A DNA stretch of 64,000 bases from Adiantum capillus-veneris (lineage: Eukaryota; Streptophyta; Polypodiopsida; Polypodiales; Pteridaceae). The notes under the pieces were generated by a model. It had not been told where the DNA came from. It saw only the letters and a program-made list of their open reading frames with translations, and ran no database searches. The translations under genes were made by a program, and so were the position numbers. The stretch lies in the NCBI GenBank assembly GCA_014529385.2, contig CM043953.1, forward strand, positions 73,123,872-73,187,871, written 5' to 3'. Shown here piece after piece: positions 45,359 to 56,870 of the stretch; position 1 is the stretch's first letter, and each line of letters begins with the position of its first letter.

Positions 45359-46640
45359 ATGTCTGACAATAGTAAAGAGAGTGAAATTAATGTTGATAGC
45401 TTTGATTTTGCTAATGAGTATGCTACTAATGATGCCCCTATGCTTGTTATTTATCTTGTTTCTAGGCTTCAACAAGCCATGGGCAATCCATCCCTCCAAA
45501 GTGAAGTGCAACGGCAACTACGTGCTCATGGGATTCTCCAAACTCCCCACCAAGAAGAGATAGTACCTAGGAAGCCTCCTTGTGAGACTTCCAAAAGAGG
45601 CCTCTCTCCGATTCGGGAAGAAGAAGAGGATCTCTACGAAGGGCTCAAAAATCTACTACTTGATGACGCATCTGCTTCCCAAAGGAGAACTCAAGAGCCC
45701 CCACCAAAAGAACAAGAAAGAAGTGAGTCTCCTGCACCCTTAGCAGAGATGGCTCCACGAAGACGACGGGGAAAACGCTCTCCAACACCCCCTAAACAAA
45801 GAATACCATCGCACACTTCTCCACACCATAATTCAAAGAGGTATGACAAAAAACAAGAGAAGATAAAGGTAAAAAAGAGGCCACCCTCTTCTCCATCTTC
45901 TTCATCTTCGTCCTCTTATGAAGAAAGTGATGGTGCAGACAAGGAAGACCAAGGGAAGAAAAAGGCGAGAAAGAGGTTACCCTCTTCTCCATCCTCCTCA
46001 AATTCTTCCTCCTCTGAAGAAAGTGATGGTGCAACTTTTGAACCACAAAAAAGAAGAGGCCATAGGAAATCCTATGCCGTGTGGAAGAGGTCGTCCAAGA
46101 TCAAGAAGCTCAAAGAAGGAGGAAAAAACATCTCTTTCCTTACCTACGATGGCACCTTTGATGCTATGGGCAATGTCTTGGCCTTCATCCAACAATTCGA
46201 TGTGGCGTTTGGAGATGAGGGCTTCATGGAGTCCTCTAAGCTACGCCATGTGGCTATGCATTTTCAAGAGTTTTCCAGGCAATGGTGGTCTAGCCTACGG
46301 GTAAACGGTGAAGCCCCACAAACATGGAAAGCTTTGGAGCTTCCATCATGAAGCAGTTTTTGGCTACCGATGCCAAAGACAAAGTACTCACCGAATGGAA
46401 AAGCTTGAAGCTCTCTCCTTACGAATCTATTCACAAATATGTAGACAAGTTTTGGGACTTATATCTCAAAGCCACTATCTTCAAAAAGATGGATTTTGAG
46501 AGCAAAAACAACAATTTTGTGCAGGTCTAACTGAAGATATGGTGGAGTATGTCAACTCCGAAAGTCCATGCACCATATCTGCGGTCATACACCATACCAT
46601 GGTGGCCTTATGAATCCATTTCCAACATGGGGCTAAGAAA
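45359..46640 (+). pseudogene. gag: Chromo-1 Gag with duplicated Ser-rich segment
   Basis: ATG 45359 opens a frame to TGA 46349. The N-terminal part is acidic, followed by Arg/Pro-rich sequence. A 96-bp (32-residue) internal duplication covers PPSSPSSSSSSSYEESDGA near 45881 and LPSSPSSSNSSSSEESDGA near 45977. The Gag capsid block follows: FLTYDGTFDAMGNVLAFIQQ near 46137, then AMHFQEFSRQWWSSLR. A 1-bp loss near 46340 compared with the copy at 61085 shifts the frame. The rest (IMKQFLATDAKDKVLTEWKS, SIHKYVDKFWDL) reads in another frame. Confidence 0.85.
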
Positions 46641-47566
46641 AATCTTAAGCCCATGGCAAACAAGGACCATAACAATGAGCCTAAGGGGAAGGACAATGTC
46701 CAAAAGTCTCCTAAAGGCAATGCCAACAACAACAAAGCTAAGGAGAAGGGAGTTTATAAAGGGAAAAATAAACTCTCTCCGAAAGAGCTTGAGCATTATC
46801 GTAAAGATAGACATTGTTTCAAGTGCGGGGAGCAAGGGCATGCTTATCGTGCTTGCTCCCACAAGAATACACAAAACAAGCCTCCTAGAGCTACCTTGGT
46901 CGAGCTTCAAGAAGAGGAAGCTCACCACAAAGGAACTCCTCTATGCCATGCTTGGGAAAAGGTAAGAGAACATGATGATTTTATTCTCTTTGACCCTGGT
47001 TCTACTCACAATTTCATATCCACAGAGTTGGCCACCAAGCTAGGCATCCAAGCCTATGAGATGGGAGATGTCCTACCCACCGATGGTGCTTTCAAGGGGC
47101 AAGAAGCTTCAGTCACTCCCTTAATTGGGAAATTGAGGCTCCATGTCCAAAGCTATGTGGACAAAGAGGACTTCTTTATCTCTCCTCTCAAGCATGAGGA
47201 TGTAATCCTAGGGGCACCATGGTTTGATCGTATGGCTGCCAAAGTTAAATTCTCTAAAAGGCAAATCTACTTTAGGTTCAAGGAAAAAGATATGTACATA
47301 GATGCTAAGGAGTTGGGTAACACCGTACCCATTGTACATACGCAAGCTTTCAATAAGTCAATAAAGAGCTCTATTTTTGTGTACATGATTTTTGTTAAAG
47401 ATTCTCAAAATGAACCTAATGTTTTAACAAAAGGAAAGATTAACAATCACAAGGAATTAGAGTTATCCAATTTTCTCAAGGAATTTCAAGATGTTTTTAT
47501 TGACGGCATCCCTTGTGAACTACCTCCTAAACGAGGCAATGATGACCATGCAATTGAACTTCTTAC
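46641..47566 (+). pseudogene. Chromo-1 nucleocapsid zinc knuckle and protease
   Basis: The frame runs through a Lys-rich stretch to the zinc knuckle CFKCGEQGHAYRAC (CX2CX4HX4C) at about 46819-46860. The retropepsin block ILFDPGSTHNFIS is near 46983. Asp-Pro-Gly is a known variant in plant chromoviruses. HEDVILGAPWFDRMAAKVKF near 47194 is its C-terminal part. The frame is lost near 47560, where GSSPANKPPYRV-type sequence is expected. Confidence 0.82.
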
Positions 47567-48995
47567 ACGATGTTCACCGCTAATAAACCTCCTTATAGAG
47601 TTTCTCAAGCTCAACAAGAGGAGATTATGCGGCAAGTGTATGAGTTAGTTGAGAAGGGCATGGTTAGGCCTAGCTCATCTCCATTTTGTTCACCCGTGCT
47701 ATTAGTGCAAATGAAAGACGACACATATCGTATGTGTCTCGTCTATAGAGCACTAAATAGGATCACTATCAAAAATAGGTTTCCTGTTCCACGGATAGAA
47801 GACCTATTTGATAAGGTGCAAGGGTCAACCTGCTTCAGTAGGATTGACCTAAAAAGTGGCTACCATAAAATAAGGACAGTTGATCAAGACATTGTAAAGA
47901 CCGCATTTTACACTACGTTTGGTCTTCATGAATACATTGTCATGCCTTTTGGCTTGACCAATGCACCAACCACATTTAACCACTTCATGGAGAAGCTATT
48001 CAGACCTCACCGAACCTTTACTAGAGTGTTCTTTAATGATATAATCATCTTCTCTAATTCACTAGACGAACACAAGCAACACCTCCAGGTAATATTTCAA
48101 GTCTTACGAGAGAATAAACTTTATATTAGTCAAAAGAAAAGATAGTTTTTCTTACAAGAGATTCAGTATTTAGGTCACATTATCTCTCAAGATGGCATCC
48201 AAATGGATCCATCAAAGCTAGAGGTAATAAAAGGATGGCCTAATCCAAGGAATCTACATGAACTAAGAAGCTTTATAAGTATGTGGGCATACTATATATG
48301 CTTCATAGGAAAGTTCTCACAAATCGCGGGACCATTACATGACCTAACAAAGAAATACATTAGGTATACATGGTCTGCCAAGGAGAACAATGCTTTCGAG
48401 AAGCTTTAAGAAAAGGTTATCTCTCAACCTGTGCTTACACTGTCGGATCTCTCAAAGCCATTTGAGGTCCAATGTGACGCTTGTGGTGATTGCCTTGAAG
48501 CTGTTTTGCTATAAGAAGGGCACGCCATAGCCTATGAAAGTCGAAGGCTCGACCCTGTTGAGCAAGCTCTAGGCATATATGAAAAGGAACTCCTCGCAGT
48601 TCTACATGCTTTAGACTCATGGAAGCACTAGTTATTGGGGACTCCTGTCATTCTGCGGACGGATCACCAAAGCTTTAAATACTTCATGATGCAGACCAAG
48701 ATCCCCAACAAACAAATGAGTTAGAAAATTTCCTTTCACAATTTCATTTTCATATTGCTCACGTTGCTGGCAAGAATAATCAAGTAGCCGAAGCACTCTC
48801 AAGACAATCGAGAGTGAATGCGGTTTCCATAGCAACTCATAATGATTTATCTTCTATGGTAGATGAGTATACTATTGATCCTGATTTTAGAGATGTGATT
48901 TCAGCCCTTGCACTAGGGAAGAAAAGGAACCATTTATTTTACAAGATGGTTATCTTCTCTATGGCAATAGACTATGCGTTACTAGCTCACTACAT
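47567..48995 (+). pseudogene. pol: Chromo-1 reverse transcriptase and RNase H, catalytic residues lost
   Basis: RT blocks: EKGMVRPSSSPFCSPVLL, CLVYRALNRITIKNRFPVP (the Asp of CVDYR is lost), FSRIDLKSGYHKIR, VMPFGLTNAPTTFNHFM, and FFNDIIIFSNS, where the catalytic site has Asn (AAT 48035-48037) in place of Asp. Stops fall at 48143-48145, 48407-48409 and in RNase H (48511-48513, 48630-48632). The RNase H start FEVQCDACGDCLEA near 48462 keeps its Asp. RNase H ends near AEALSRQSRVNA at 48790-48822. The enzyme could not work even if read. Confidence 0.88.
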
Positions 48996-50070
48996 GAGAA
49001 AGTAATGTATGAATCTCATACTCCTCCTTATGCGGGGCATAGAGGGATTCAGTCTACTCTAAAAGGGATTGAAACATATTTCTATTGGCCTGCCATGAAA
49101 GCAAACATACAAGAGTATGTTTCTAAATGTGTGGTATGCCAAAAGACGAAGTTTGATAGAGGGAAGCAACCTGGATTGCTTCAACCTTTGCCAATACCTA
49201 ATTCACCATGGGAGAGCATATCCATGGATTTTATCTTTGGATTGCCTAAGTCTATCCATGGGAATACGAGAATATGGACGATAGTAGACAAGTTCAGCAA
49301 ACAAGCTCATCATACCTGTCAAAAAGACTATCAAAGCCCATCAAATGGCAACCCTCTTCATATCACAAATCTTCAAGTACCATTGCTTGCCAATGTCCAA
49401 GTGTCGGATAGAGACCCTAGAATGATCAATAGGTCTCTTTGAGAATTTAGGGACAAGGCTAAACTTCTCTTAGGCCTATAATAACCCTCAAACGGATGGC
49501 CAAAGTGAAATAGCTAACCTAACAATTCTTGATCTACTAAAAGCCTACGTAATGAAAGTAGATCAAAGGTCCCAATGGGAGAAGTGCTTACCCTTAGTGG
49601 AGTATGCCTACAATAACACTGTACATACTTCCACGGGAAAAGCACATTTTGAGGTAATTGACGAAAGATCTAAAAGTCCCCTGTTACTTAAGGTACACGG
49701 GAAGATCTTTGCTGCAGATGAGTATAGCCGAGACCTACAAGAATCTTTCCAAAATATTAAGGATGCTGTTTCTATCTCACAACAAAGGCAAAAGGTTGCT
49801 TATGATAAGCACAAAAGAGCCCAAGTCTTTAAAGAAAATGATTGGGTCTTGCTTAAATTTCCCAAGGCTCGATTAAGGCACACGACGGGCAAGAATCCTA
49901 CAGGACACCAAAAGTATTATGCTAAGTTAGCAAAAAGGTACTATAATCTCGTCCAGATTGTTAGACCAATCAATGAGATGGCCTATCAACTCAAGTTGCC
50001 TAGTCATTGGCTCATACACAATGCTTTTCATGTGAGCCTACTAAAGCCTTACAAAGGAGAGCCACCTTAA
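48996..50070 (+). pseudogene. Chromo-1 integrase
   Basis: The zinc finger is ESHTPPYAGHRG ... KCVVCQKTK (49008-49150). The core has ISMDFIFGLPKS near 49221 (first Asp), VQVSDRDPRMI near 49400 (second Asp), and, in another frame, NPQTDGQSEIANL near 49484 (Glu). The frame changes near 49440 and again before 49552. The C-terminal region WVLLKFPKARLRHTTGKN and a YYNLVQIVRPINEMAYQLKL block (the GPF/Y-type module) follow to TAA 50068-50070. Confidence 0.85.
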
Positions 50071-50295
50071 GAACAAACTATTGAAGACCCACCGGAGATC
50101 GAGGACCAAGAAGAGGTGCTATAGCCCGAGTCCATTCTCCGGCATGAAGACAAAATACTGAGAGGCGGTAAGATTATCCGATGATATCTTATTAAGTTTA
50201 AGAACTATCCTTTTGAAGATGCTAGATGGATGCAAGGCATACAATTAAAGGATAACCTAAACCTTGTCAATGCTTACAATGCTTCCCTAGAGTAA
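50071..50295 (+). pseudogene. Chromo-1 chromodomain-like C-terminus
   Basis: In frame after the integrase stop, PESILRHEDKILRGGKIIR is followed by a stop and YLIKFKNYPFEDARWMQ, ending at TAA 50293-50295. The I-x-R-h...R-G...YLIKFKNYP-E-A-W pattern matches integrase-linked chromodomains, which tether insertion to marked chromatin. Two in-frame stops (near 50122 and 50183) are present. Confidence 0.75.
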
Positions 50296-50647
50296 GCAAA
50301 TGTACAAATGTTTAAATGAACCAAGTTTTTGTCTTATAAGACTCTCTTTTTCTTTAATGTGTACAAATGTTAAGTAGTATGCATGCTTAGGATCAAGTTT
50401 GCGGAGACGACGTCTTCCAAACACCAAGTAGAGCTTGTCACTCTACTATGGAAGATTGATAGGACTAATGCGCATACATGCTTGCGGCAGCTTACGCTCT
50501 CAAGCACCAAAAGGATTAGTCATCCATTCTGGAACAATGTCCTAGGGTAAGATAGGGACCTCCACCCGCTAGACAAAGGACTAAGAAATAGGCTTTATCT
50601 TCTCTACCCCATAGTCGAGGATGACTATGACTTCAAGAGAGAGGTAA
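50296..50647 (+). other. Chromo-1 3' untranslated region and polypurine tract
   Basis: 350 bp without a gene. The purine tract AAGAGAGAGG at 50635-50644 sits 3 bp before the 3' LTR. Confidence 0.65.
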
Positions 50648-51979
50648 TTTCATAATAACTAATATCTAATTTCTCCTAAAATGAATTTTCTCATGTTAAA
50701 CTGATCATTTCATATGGGGAAGTACCAAGGGAGAAAAAGCTAGAATATTGGTTAAGCTGAAAGACTGGCCACAATAGGGATCCAAAGGAGGGAAAATAGG
50801 GATCCAAAGAAGGGGCCATTTGCAAAAGAGCAATGTGCAAACAATGGGCTTCAAAGACCCTAAGGCTCACCCCATTAAGACTTCCAAAATGCTAAGGTTC
50901 TAAATTCAAAGGTTAGATCCAATGGTCAAACTCTAGGTAATATTGAATGCTTATGTGAAGACCAAAAAGTCTTCACATATCCATAGATAGGAGGGGGCAG
51001 AGCCTTTTTAGTAGGGGATGAGAGAGAAACACACACACTCTACCAAGATCCCCTTACACAAAGGGAATAGGGGACACATGTCAGCTCCCTAGCCCAGTTG
51101 CCCCCAAGGTACATTCAAATCCTATTGGATGGCCATAGAGGTGGACCAATGAGAATTAGGCTAGAGTACATTTAGTTTAATTCATTTTAAAACACTTGAT
51201 AAAAGAACCAATAGAAATTAAGCTCTCTAGAAGACTATTGGAGAGTCTCGCAAGGGGTCCATCAACAGCCCAATGGCTTTGCCTGATTCCTATTGGCTAG
51301 AAGACTAAAGGGTCCAATGAGAGTTTAATTGCATTAATTAATTACCTAAAGCTCTCACAAAAGGGGAAAGGGGGACACATGTCACAATGCTATCACTTAT
51401 GCTTCTTAATTATCATTGGCTAAGCTTTGTAGGGTCCAATGGGGTGCCAACATGAGTAAAATGCAAGAGGGGTCGACCAAGAGAGAGAGGGGACCTGATT
51501 TTGGCAAGGCATTAACTCATACACACACTCACACAATCTCATGTGTGAAGAAAAGAAGACTCTCTCTCCTTCTCAAGCTTTAATGGAAAGCTCATCACCT
51601 ACTCCAAGCTTGTGAGAAGGGAGGCCCACCAACAACTCTTGGCTTTGTGATGCAAATCCACCCAAGAGCCAAGCTCCAGAGTTAGGTCTTCGAGTGAGTT
51701 CAGTGGAGCGAGCTTTGGAGCGAGTTTTTTTTTTTTTTTTTTTTGGAGAGCCGCCCTCCCTACATCCCCTTCCTCCTCTTGCCACCCATGTGCTTTCTCC
51801 TCCTCCTCAGCCTCCTTCTCCAAAATCCTTCCTCTCCTCCACCTCCTCTCTCCATCGACTCCTCTAACCACCTTCCCTTCCTCCAGCTCCTCTAGAAACT
51901 TCCATCCCTTCCGTAAAGTCCTCCTATCTCCTACTCCCTTCTTCCTCTCTCTTTTCTTAGTCACTCTATAACCCCTCTC

Positions 51980-51980
51980 C

Positions 51981-52028
<48 letters not shown>

Positions 52029-52219
52029 CACCCCTCTCTCGTGCTGTCTTCCCTCTGTGCGTGTCTCTCTCTCACCCGCCATCCCTCTCTTGCATTGTCT
52101 TCCCCTCCCACCCCCTACCCCCCTCCCCCTCCCCCTCCCCCCCCCCCCCCCCCCCTCTCTCTCTCTCCCCCTCGCCTTCCCTCCCTTCCTAGAGTAAGCT
52201 CCACCTCTCTCTCCCCCAT

Positions 52220-52312
<93 letters not shown>

Positions 52313-52352
52313 CACACACTAGGACGGGAGGGAAGAGTGGCCAAGGGTAGAC

Positions 52353-52405
<53 letters not shown>

Positions 52406-52428
52406 GATGAGAGGGAAGGGGGGCAAGG

Positions 52429-52480
<52 letters not shown>
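51980..52480 (+). repeat. Compound microsatellites, left arm of the foldback element
   Basis: (CT)n at 51984-52026, a C17 run at 52139-52155, (CT)n 52225-52257, (CA)n 52258-52310, (CT)n 52352-52373, (CA)n 52374-52402 and (GA)n 52433-52479. Positions are by eye, within a few bases. Confidence 0.9.
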
Positions 52481-52481
<1 letters not shown>

Positions 52482-53014
52482 GGAGAGAGCTATTTAAAAA
52501 AAACAAAGCACTAACAGTATTTCTAGTGCCTCCCTTTCTTGGAAAAGAGGGAGAGAGGGGGAGAGAAAGAGAGAGTGATAGCAAGAGGGGAAGAGAGAGG
52601 GGGCCATTGGGAGGGAGAGAGAGATAAAGAGAAGAGGGGTGGCAGGTGGAGAGAGAGTAGGAGACTGGGAGAGAGAAAGAGAGGGAGCGCGGGGGACGGG
52701 GTTGTACAGGGTGAGCCCGTCTTTCTTAAAAAAAAAAAACAATACACTTCACCTCTCTCCTTCACAATTTTGTCACCCCCTTTTCTCTCTCTCTCTCTCC
52801 CCTTATCAATCTCTCTCCCACTGCATCTTCCTTTTTTCTTTCTCTACCTCCTGTCACACTGTTGCTTGAGTCCCTCCAATCCCAATGAGAAATGAAATGA
52901 AATGATATGTTAACTGTCTTCAAAAGGTCAAAATGACCCATGCGACCAAACTGATACATTCTTGGTGGATCTAATACAATGTCTGGGTACAATATAAAAT
53001 GAGAGAGAAGAGAG

Positions 53015-53054
<40 letters not shown>

Positions 53055-53125
53055 AGGGGGGGAGAGGGGTCCGCAAGGGAAGGGAAGGGTTGGGCACACA
53101 GGGGGGGGGATTGTGAGAGGGGGAG

Positions 53126-53348
53126 AGTGGAGTGTAGTTTCTTTTTTTTTAAAAAAAGGGAAAGAAAGGGAGTACAAGGGGTGCTTAGGCCCAAAAAAAA
53201 AAGAAAAGAAGAAGCCATCCAAAGCAATAGCGATATAAAGCAATTGGATGGCTATTGCTTTGGATGTTTTTTTTTTTTTTTGTTGGGCCTAAGCACCCCT
53301 TGCACTCCCTTTCTTTCCCTTAAAGAAAAAAAAAAATACACTCCACTC
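53126..53348. repeat. Hairpin (inverted repeat) inside the foldback element
   Basis: Arms 53126-53231 and 53251-53348 around a 19-bp loop. GGGTGCTTAGGCCC pairs with GGGCCTAAGCACCC, AAGGGAAAGAAAGGGAGT pairs with ACTCCCTTTCTTTCCCTT, and CATCCAAAGCAATAGC pairs with GCTATTGCTTTGGATG. A/T homopolymer lengths differ between the arms. MITE-like in form. Confidence 0.9.
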
Positions 53349-53379
53349 TACTTCTTTCACTTCACTCTCTCTCTCTCTC

Positions 53380-53399
53380 TCTGCCCCCCCCCCCCCCCC

Positions 53400-53466
<67 letters not shown>

Positions 53467-53764
53467 GTTCGAGAGTCTGAGTACCACACACTTCTAGAGT
53501 GCTCAGATTTTGGTCACATGCAAACTTACTTCCTCCACATTTTCAACCATGACCTAGACCTACACACTTTCCTCTCCCAGCCATAGTGTGGGTTCTCCAT
53601 TGCGACTCTCATCACCACAATTTTGGACCATCAAGAATCACTCATCAACAACGTACACAAATACTACATCACATGTAACTTTGGTCCCATATGTCATATT
53701 TGACGTCCGAGGACGATAATAAAATCTATCTATCTACCTCTCCCTTCCCCGCTGGCCCCTCCCT

Positions 53765-53820
<56 letters not shown>

Positions 53821-54179
53821 TCTTTCTCTCTCATTTTCCTTCGTACCCATGCATTGTATTATATCCACCAAGACTGTATCAATTTGGTATCATATGTCAT
53901 TTTTACCTTATGAAATTTCTTAATATAGCATTTCATTCCATTTTAGCTAATATAACAATTCATTTCATTTCGTTTCATTTCTCTCTAGAGTCGGAGGGAC
54001 TCGAGGGCTGGTGTGGTGGGAGTAAAGAGAGAGAAAGGGAATAGGGGGTGGGAAGAGAGGTGGCAAGTGGAGGGGGGAGAGAGAGAGAGAGGGGGGGGGG
54101 AGGGAGGATCAGAGCTAGAGAAGAGGGAGGGGTGGACGTAGAGCACGAGGTGGGGGCCAGAGAGAGGAAAGAGGTGGGC

Positions 54180-54247
<68 letters not shown>

Positions 54248-54417
54248 AGGGGGCAAGAGAGGGAATGGGTTGGAGGGATCATGAGAGGGAGAGAAGGGGA
54301 GCGGTGAGAGGGTCTGATTTGAAAAAAAAAAACAAAGGCACTAGCAAAATTGCTAATGTTTTAGGTTTTTTTAGAGAGACAGAGAGAAAGAGAGGAGAAT
54401 TTTAGCGTTATAGAAAA

Positions 54418-54513
<96 letters not shown>

Positions 54514-54615
54514 GGGGGGGGGGGGGGAAGGGGGTGGGAGGGGGAGACAACGAGAGAGAGGGGTGGCGGGCAAGAGAGAGACACAACAGAAAGGGAAGAC
54601 ATCACGAGAGAGGGG

Positions 54616-54690
<75 letters not shown>
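53380..54690 (+). repeat. Compound microsatellites, right arm of the foldback element
   Basis: C16 at about 53385-53400, (CT)n 53402-53461, (CT)n 53769-53818, (GA)n 54183-54245, (TA)n 54419-54472, (GA)n 54473-54503, G24 near 54504-54527 and (GA)n 54617-54682. Mostly purine repeats here, against mostly pyrimidine repeats at the left end. Confidence 0.9.
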
Positions 54691-55309
54691 GAGGTCCTTG
54701 GCTACTCCACTAGAGAGATTGGCGGCAATGGCGGTGGTGGTAGGAGTAGGGGCGGCACATGATGGTAGGAAGTTAGCACCACTAACCACCAGTGGTGGGC
54801 TAGGGTGGTGGGTGGTGATGGTTACTAAGGGGCGGCAATGGGAGGTAGTGGTGGTGGGACGAAAAAAAATAAGAAGCTTGCTCCAAAGCTCGCTTCGTTG
54901 AGCTCGCTCCTTAACCGTCCCCCAAGCTCCAATGCATGGTCATCTCCTCTACCATGCTAATTACTAAGCTATGCTAAGCTATTATGAGTGATTATGTGAG
55001 GAGATATGCTTGTTTCTTGTAAGAATACTCCTTCCTCTCAATCTACTCTCATACTCTGCTAACTCTCACCATCTTCGAAGGTGTGTGAGGTCTTGGGTCT
55101 GAGACCCTGAGGGAATTGATGTTGTGTTTTACAAGTGTTAGCTTGGTGCTTGAAGCTTCCATCTTCATTGCACCAACAAGTTATTGAAGGAACACAAAGT
55201 ATTGTATTGTAAAATTTCTCCCTTGATAGAGGAAACCTATAATACAAAGCCTTTTGGAGGGGGGACCGTGGCTCCATGAAAATCTGGTCCTGACTTGTTG
55301 TCAATAGCT

Positions 55310-55989
55310 ACTCCATGAAGTCATATGTACTTCTTCAAATGTTACATTAAGTGTTGTCAATATTTTGTCATAAATTACCAAAACGCCCTTCAAATTTCTC
55401 AAAATTCCCAAAATACACCCGGCTTTGAGACCAAACAGAAAAAATTATAGCTTTTCATAAGAAGACTGATTGTCTATCAATACAAGATGATAAAACTACA
55501 ATTTGAGTTGGTTATGTAGGCTTGATTAATTTTAGACATAATTGCCTTTTTTGCGAGGCAATTAAGCACTCAAAAACGGATCTCTAGAAAAGGAATAAAG
55601 ATAAAAAAATCTTTAACAATCCAACCAAAATAGATACAAGGGTATTTTTGAAATTTTTGAAATTTTAGGGGTATTTTCACAAATTAGAGGAGTATTTTGG
55701 TATTACACCCCAAGTTTAGTGGGGGAAGGTGAGACCATTCTCCAACCCACCATGTCCCTGTTTCCCTTTCCTTTTGCATTTCCTGACACTTTTCACTCCT
55801 TCAAGCCCCAAGGCATCACCCAAGATACCCCTTAAAACAAATGAAAAAACGATTGTAGCAACATACTACTCAACTTTTAAGTGCCTAAGTTACATAGCTA
55901 GTAAAAAACTAGACAAGCAGTATAATATATTAATAAGTAGAGTGAATAGGATTCCCATGTAGTCAAAGAGGTAGAAATTTGATACACCA
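55310..55989. other. A/T-rich noncoding stretch
   Basis: No supported frame. Oligo-T/A-rich phrases such as TTTTTGAAATTTTTGAAATTT near 55650. Nothing recognised. Confidence 0.5.
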
Positions 55990-56870
55990 AGTCAAGTGCT
56001 AGTACCAAAACCACTCATGCTTTACTTTCTGCCCACTAAGTTAAAACCTCACTGTCCACAAGGCTCTAAGAAGCTTCTTGCGGGCCACCTCTTCAAAGAC
56101 CCCATGTTTAGAAGCTTGACCTTGAAAGCGATGAGGAAGCTCTAGAAAGATGTGCATGAGGCCAACCAAGCACTAATTGCTGGTGTCTTGGATTGAAGTA
56201 TTAAAAGGGGTCTCATCAAACTGATCCCTAAACAAGTGTGTTGCTCCTAGCTAAAACATTGGAGGCCCATCACCATGATGTCAATAGCCAACAAAAATTG
56301 TTGCCAAAATGGTTTCCTTCAAGCTTGCTCCCCTTTTAGACAAATTTATCACCCCCCATCAACATGAATTTATCCAGGGAAGATCAATATATGATAACAT
56401 TCTGGCTGCAATGGTGAGCATAGAGTATGCCACTTTCACTAAACAAGAGTGTATCTTGCTCAATTGGAATTAGACAAAGCCTATGACAAGATCACATGGT
56501 CATTTATTGAATATGTCATGAAATACCTAGGCTTTGGACCTCAGATTTGCAAGATGGTGAGCACGTTTGGTGCTAATAACCAATCAGATCTCCTATTCAC
56601 AATGAGAGAATTGTGGGAGCGTTTGAGGTCAAGAGATCCAACATGGGTGCCCTCTTGCCCCTATTTTATTTGCCATTAAATCTCATCCTCTGGTGACCTT
56701 GCTCGAGGATAGTGTTGCGAAAGGGGAGATTCAAGGGCTATCTCTCCCTAACAACAATCAGCTGGTAGCTAAGCTTTGTAGATGACTCGTTGCTCTTCCT
56801 CAAAGATTTCTCTCGTGATAAAAAGGCTCTAGAGATTGTGCTGTGAGATGGGTTTCTAACCTCACTCCTA
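55990..56870 (+). pseudogene. LINE reverse transcriptase fragment
   Basis: RT N-terminal blocks are readable over several frames: IKRGLIKLIPK near 56195, HWRPITMMSIANK near 56255, then LAQLELDKAYDKITWSFIEY near 56451-56515, followed by VMKYLGFGPQICKMV. The block LVTLLEDSVAKGEIQGLSL near 56693 matches the same block of the antisense LINE at 28700, so it is the same family. The catalytic YADD region is ruined by a stop (near 56780). There is no poly-A or target duplication. Confidence 0.8.

Larger units (their letters stand above)
51679..54922 (+). mobile_element. Microsatellite-rich foldback/MULE-like non-autonomous element
   Basis: A 3244-bp insertion in the LTR. The perfect 9-bp direct repeat CAAGCTCCA lies at 51670-51678 and 54923-54931; the uninterrupted LTR has it once at 44377-44385. 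Imperfect terminal inverted repeats of about 47 bp align without gaps. They share GCGAGCTTTGGAGC, at 51708-51721 and, inverted, near 54879-54892. A 9-bp duplication is the Mutator-like hallmark. There is no transposase. The interior is mostly (CT)n, (GA)n, (CA)n, (TA)n and homopolymers, with two inverted-repeat pairs (53126-53348; 52866-53005 with 53820-53995). Confidence 0.85.
43381..55309 (+). mobile_element. Chromo-1: Ty3/gypsy chromodomain element with an invaded 3' LTR
   Basis: 5' LTR 43381-44942, initiator-Met primer site 44944, gag 45359, zinc knuckle, protease, RT, RNase H, integrase, a chromodomain-like C-terminus to 50295, purine tract 50635-50644, and a 3' LTR from 50648. The 3' LTR is interrupted by a 3.24-kb foldback element at 51679-54922 and lacks its last 180 bp, ending at 55309. 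Both LTRs have lost the canonical TG start (TATC and TTTC; the related LTR at 59748 has TGTC). Many stops and frameshifts are present. RT before integrase plus the chromodomain indicates a chromovirus. Confidence 0.9.
50648..55309 (+). repeat. Chromo-1 3' LTR, interrupted and truncated
   Basis: Matches 43381-44763 of the 5' LTR once the foldback insertion and one 9-bp duplication are removed. It also has about 60 bp absent from the 5' LTR near 51364-51430. Similarity ends at TTGTTGTCAATAGCT (55309), so the last 179 bp are missing. Confidence 0.88.

Noticed and set aside
51966-54901. Many long frames on both strands rich in Ser-Leu, Arg-Glu, Cys-Val or His-Thr repeats
   Set aside because: They are translations of (CT)n, (GA)n, (CA)n and (TA)n tracts without codon structure or motifs.
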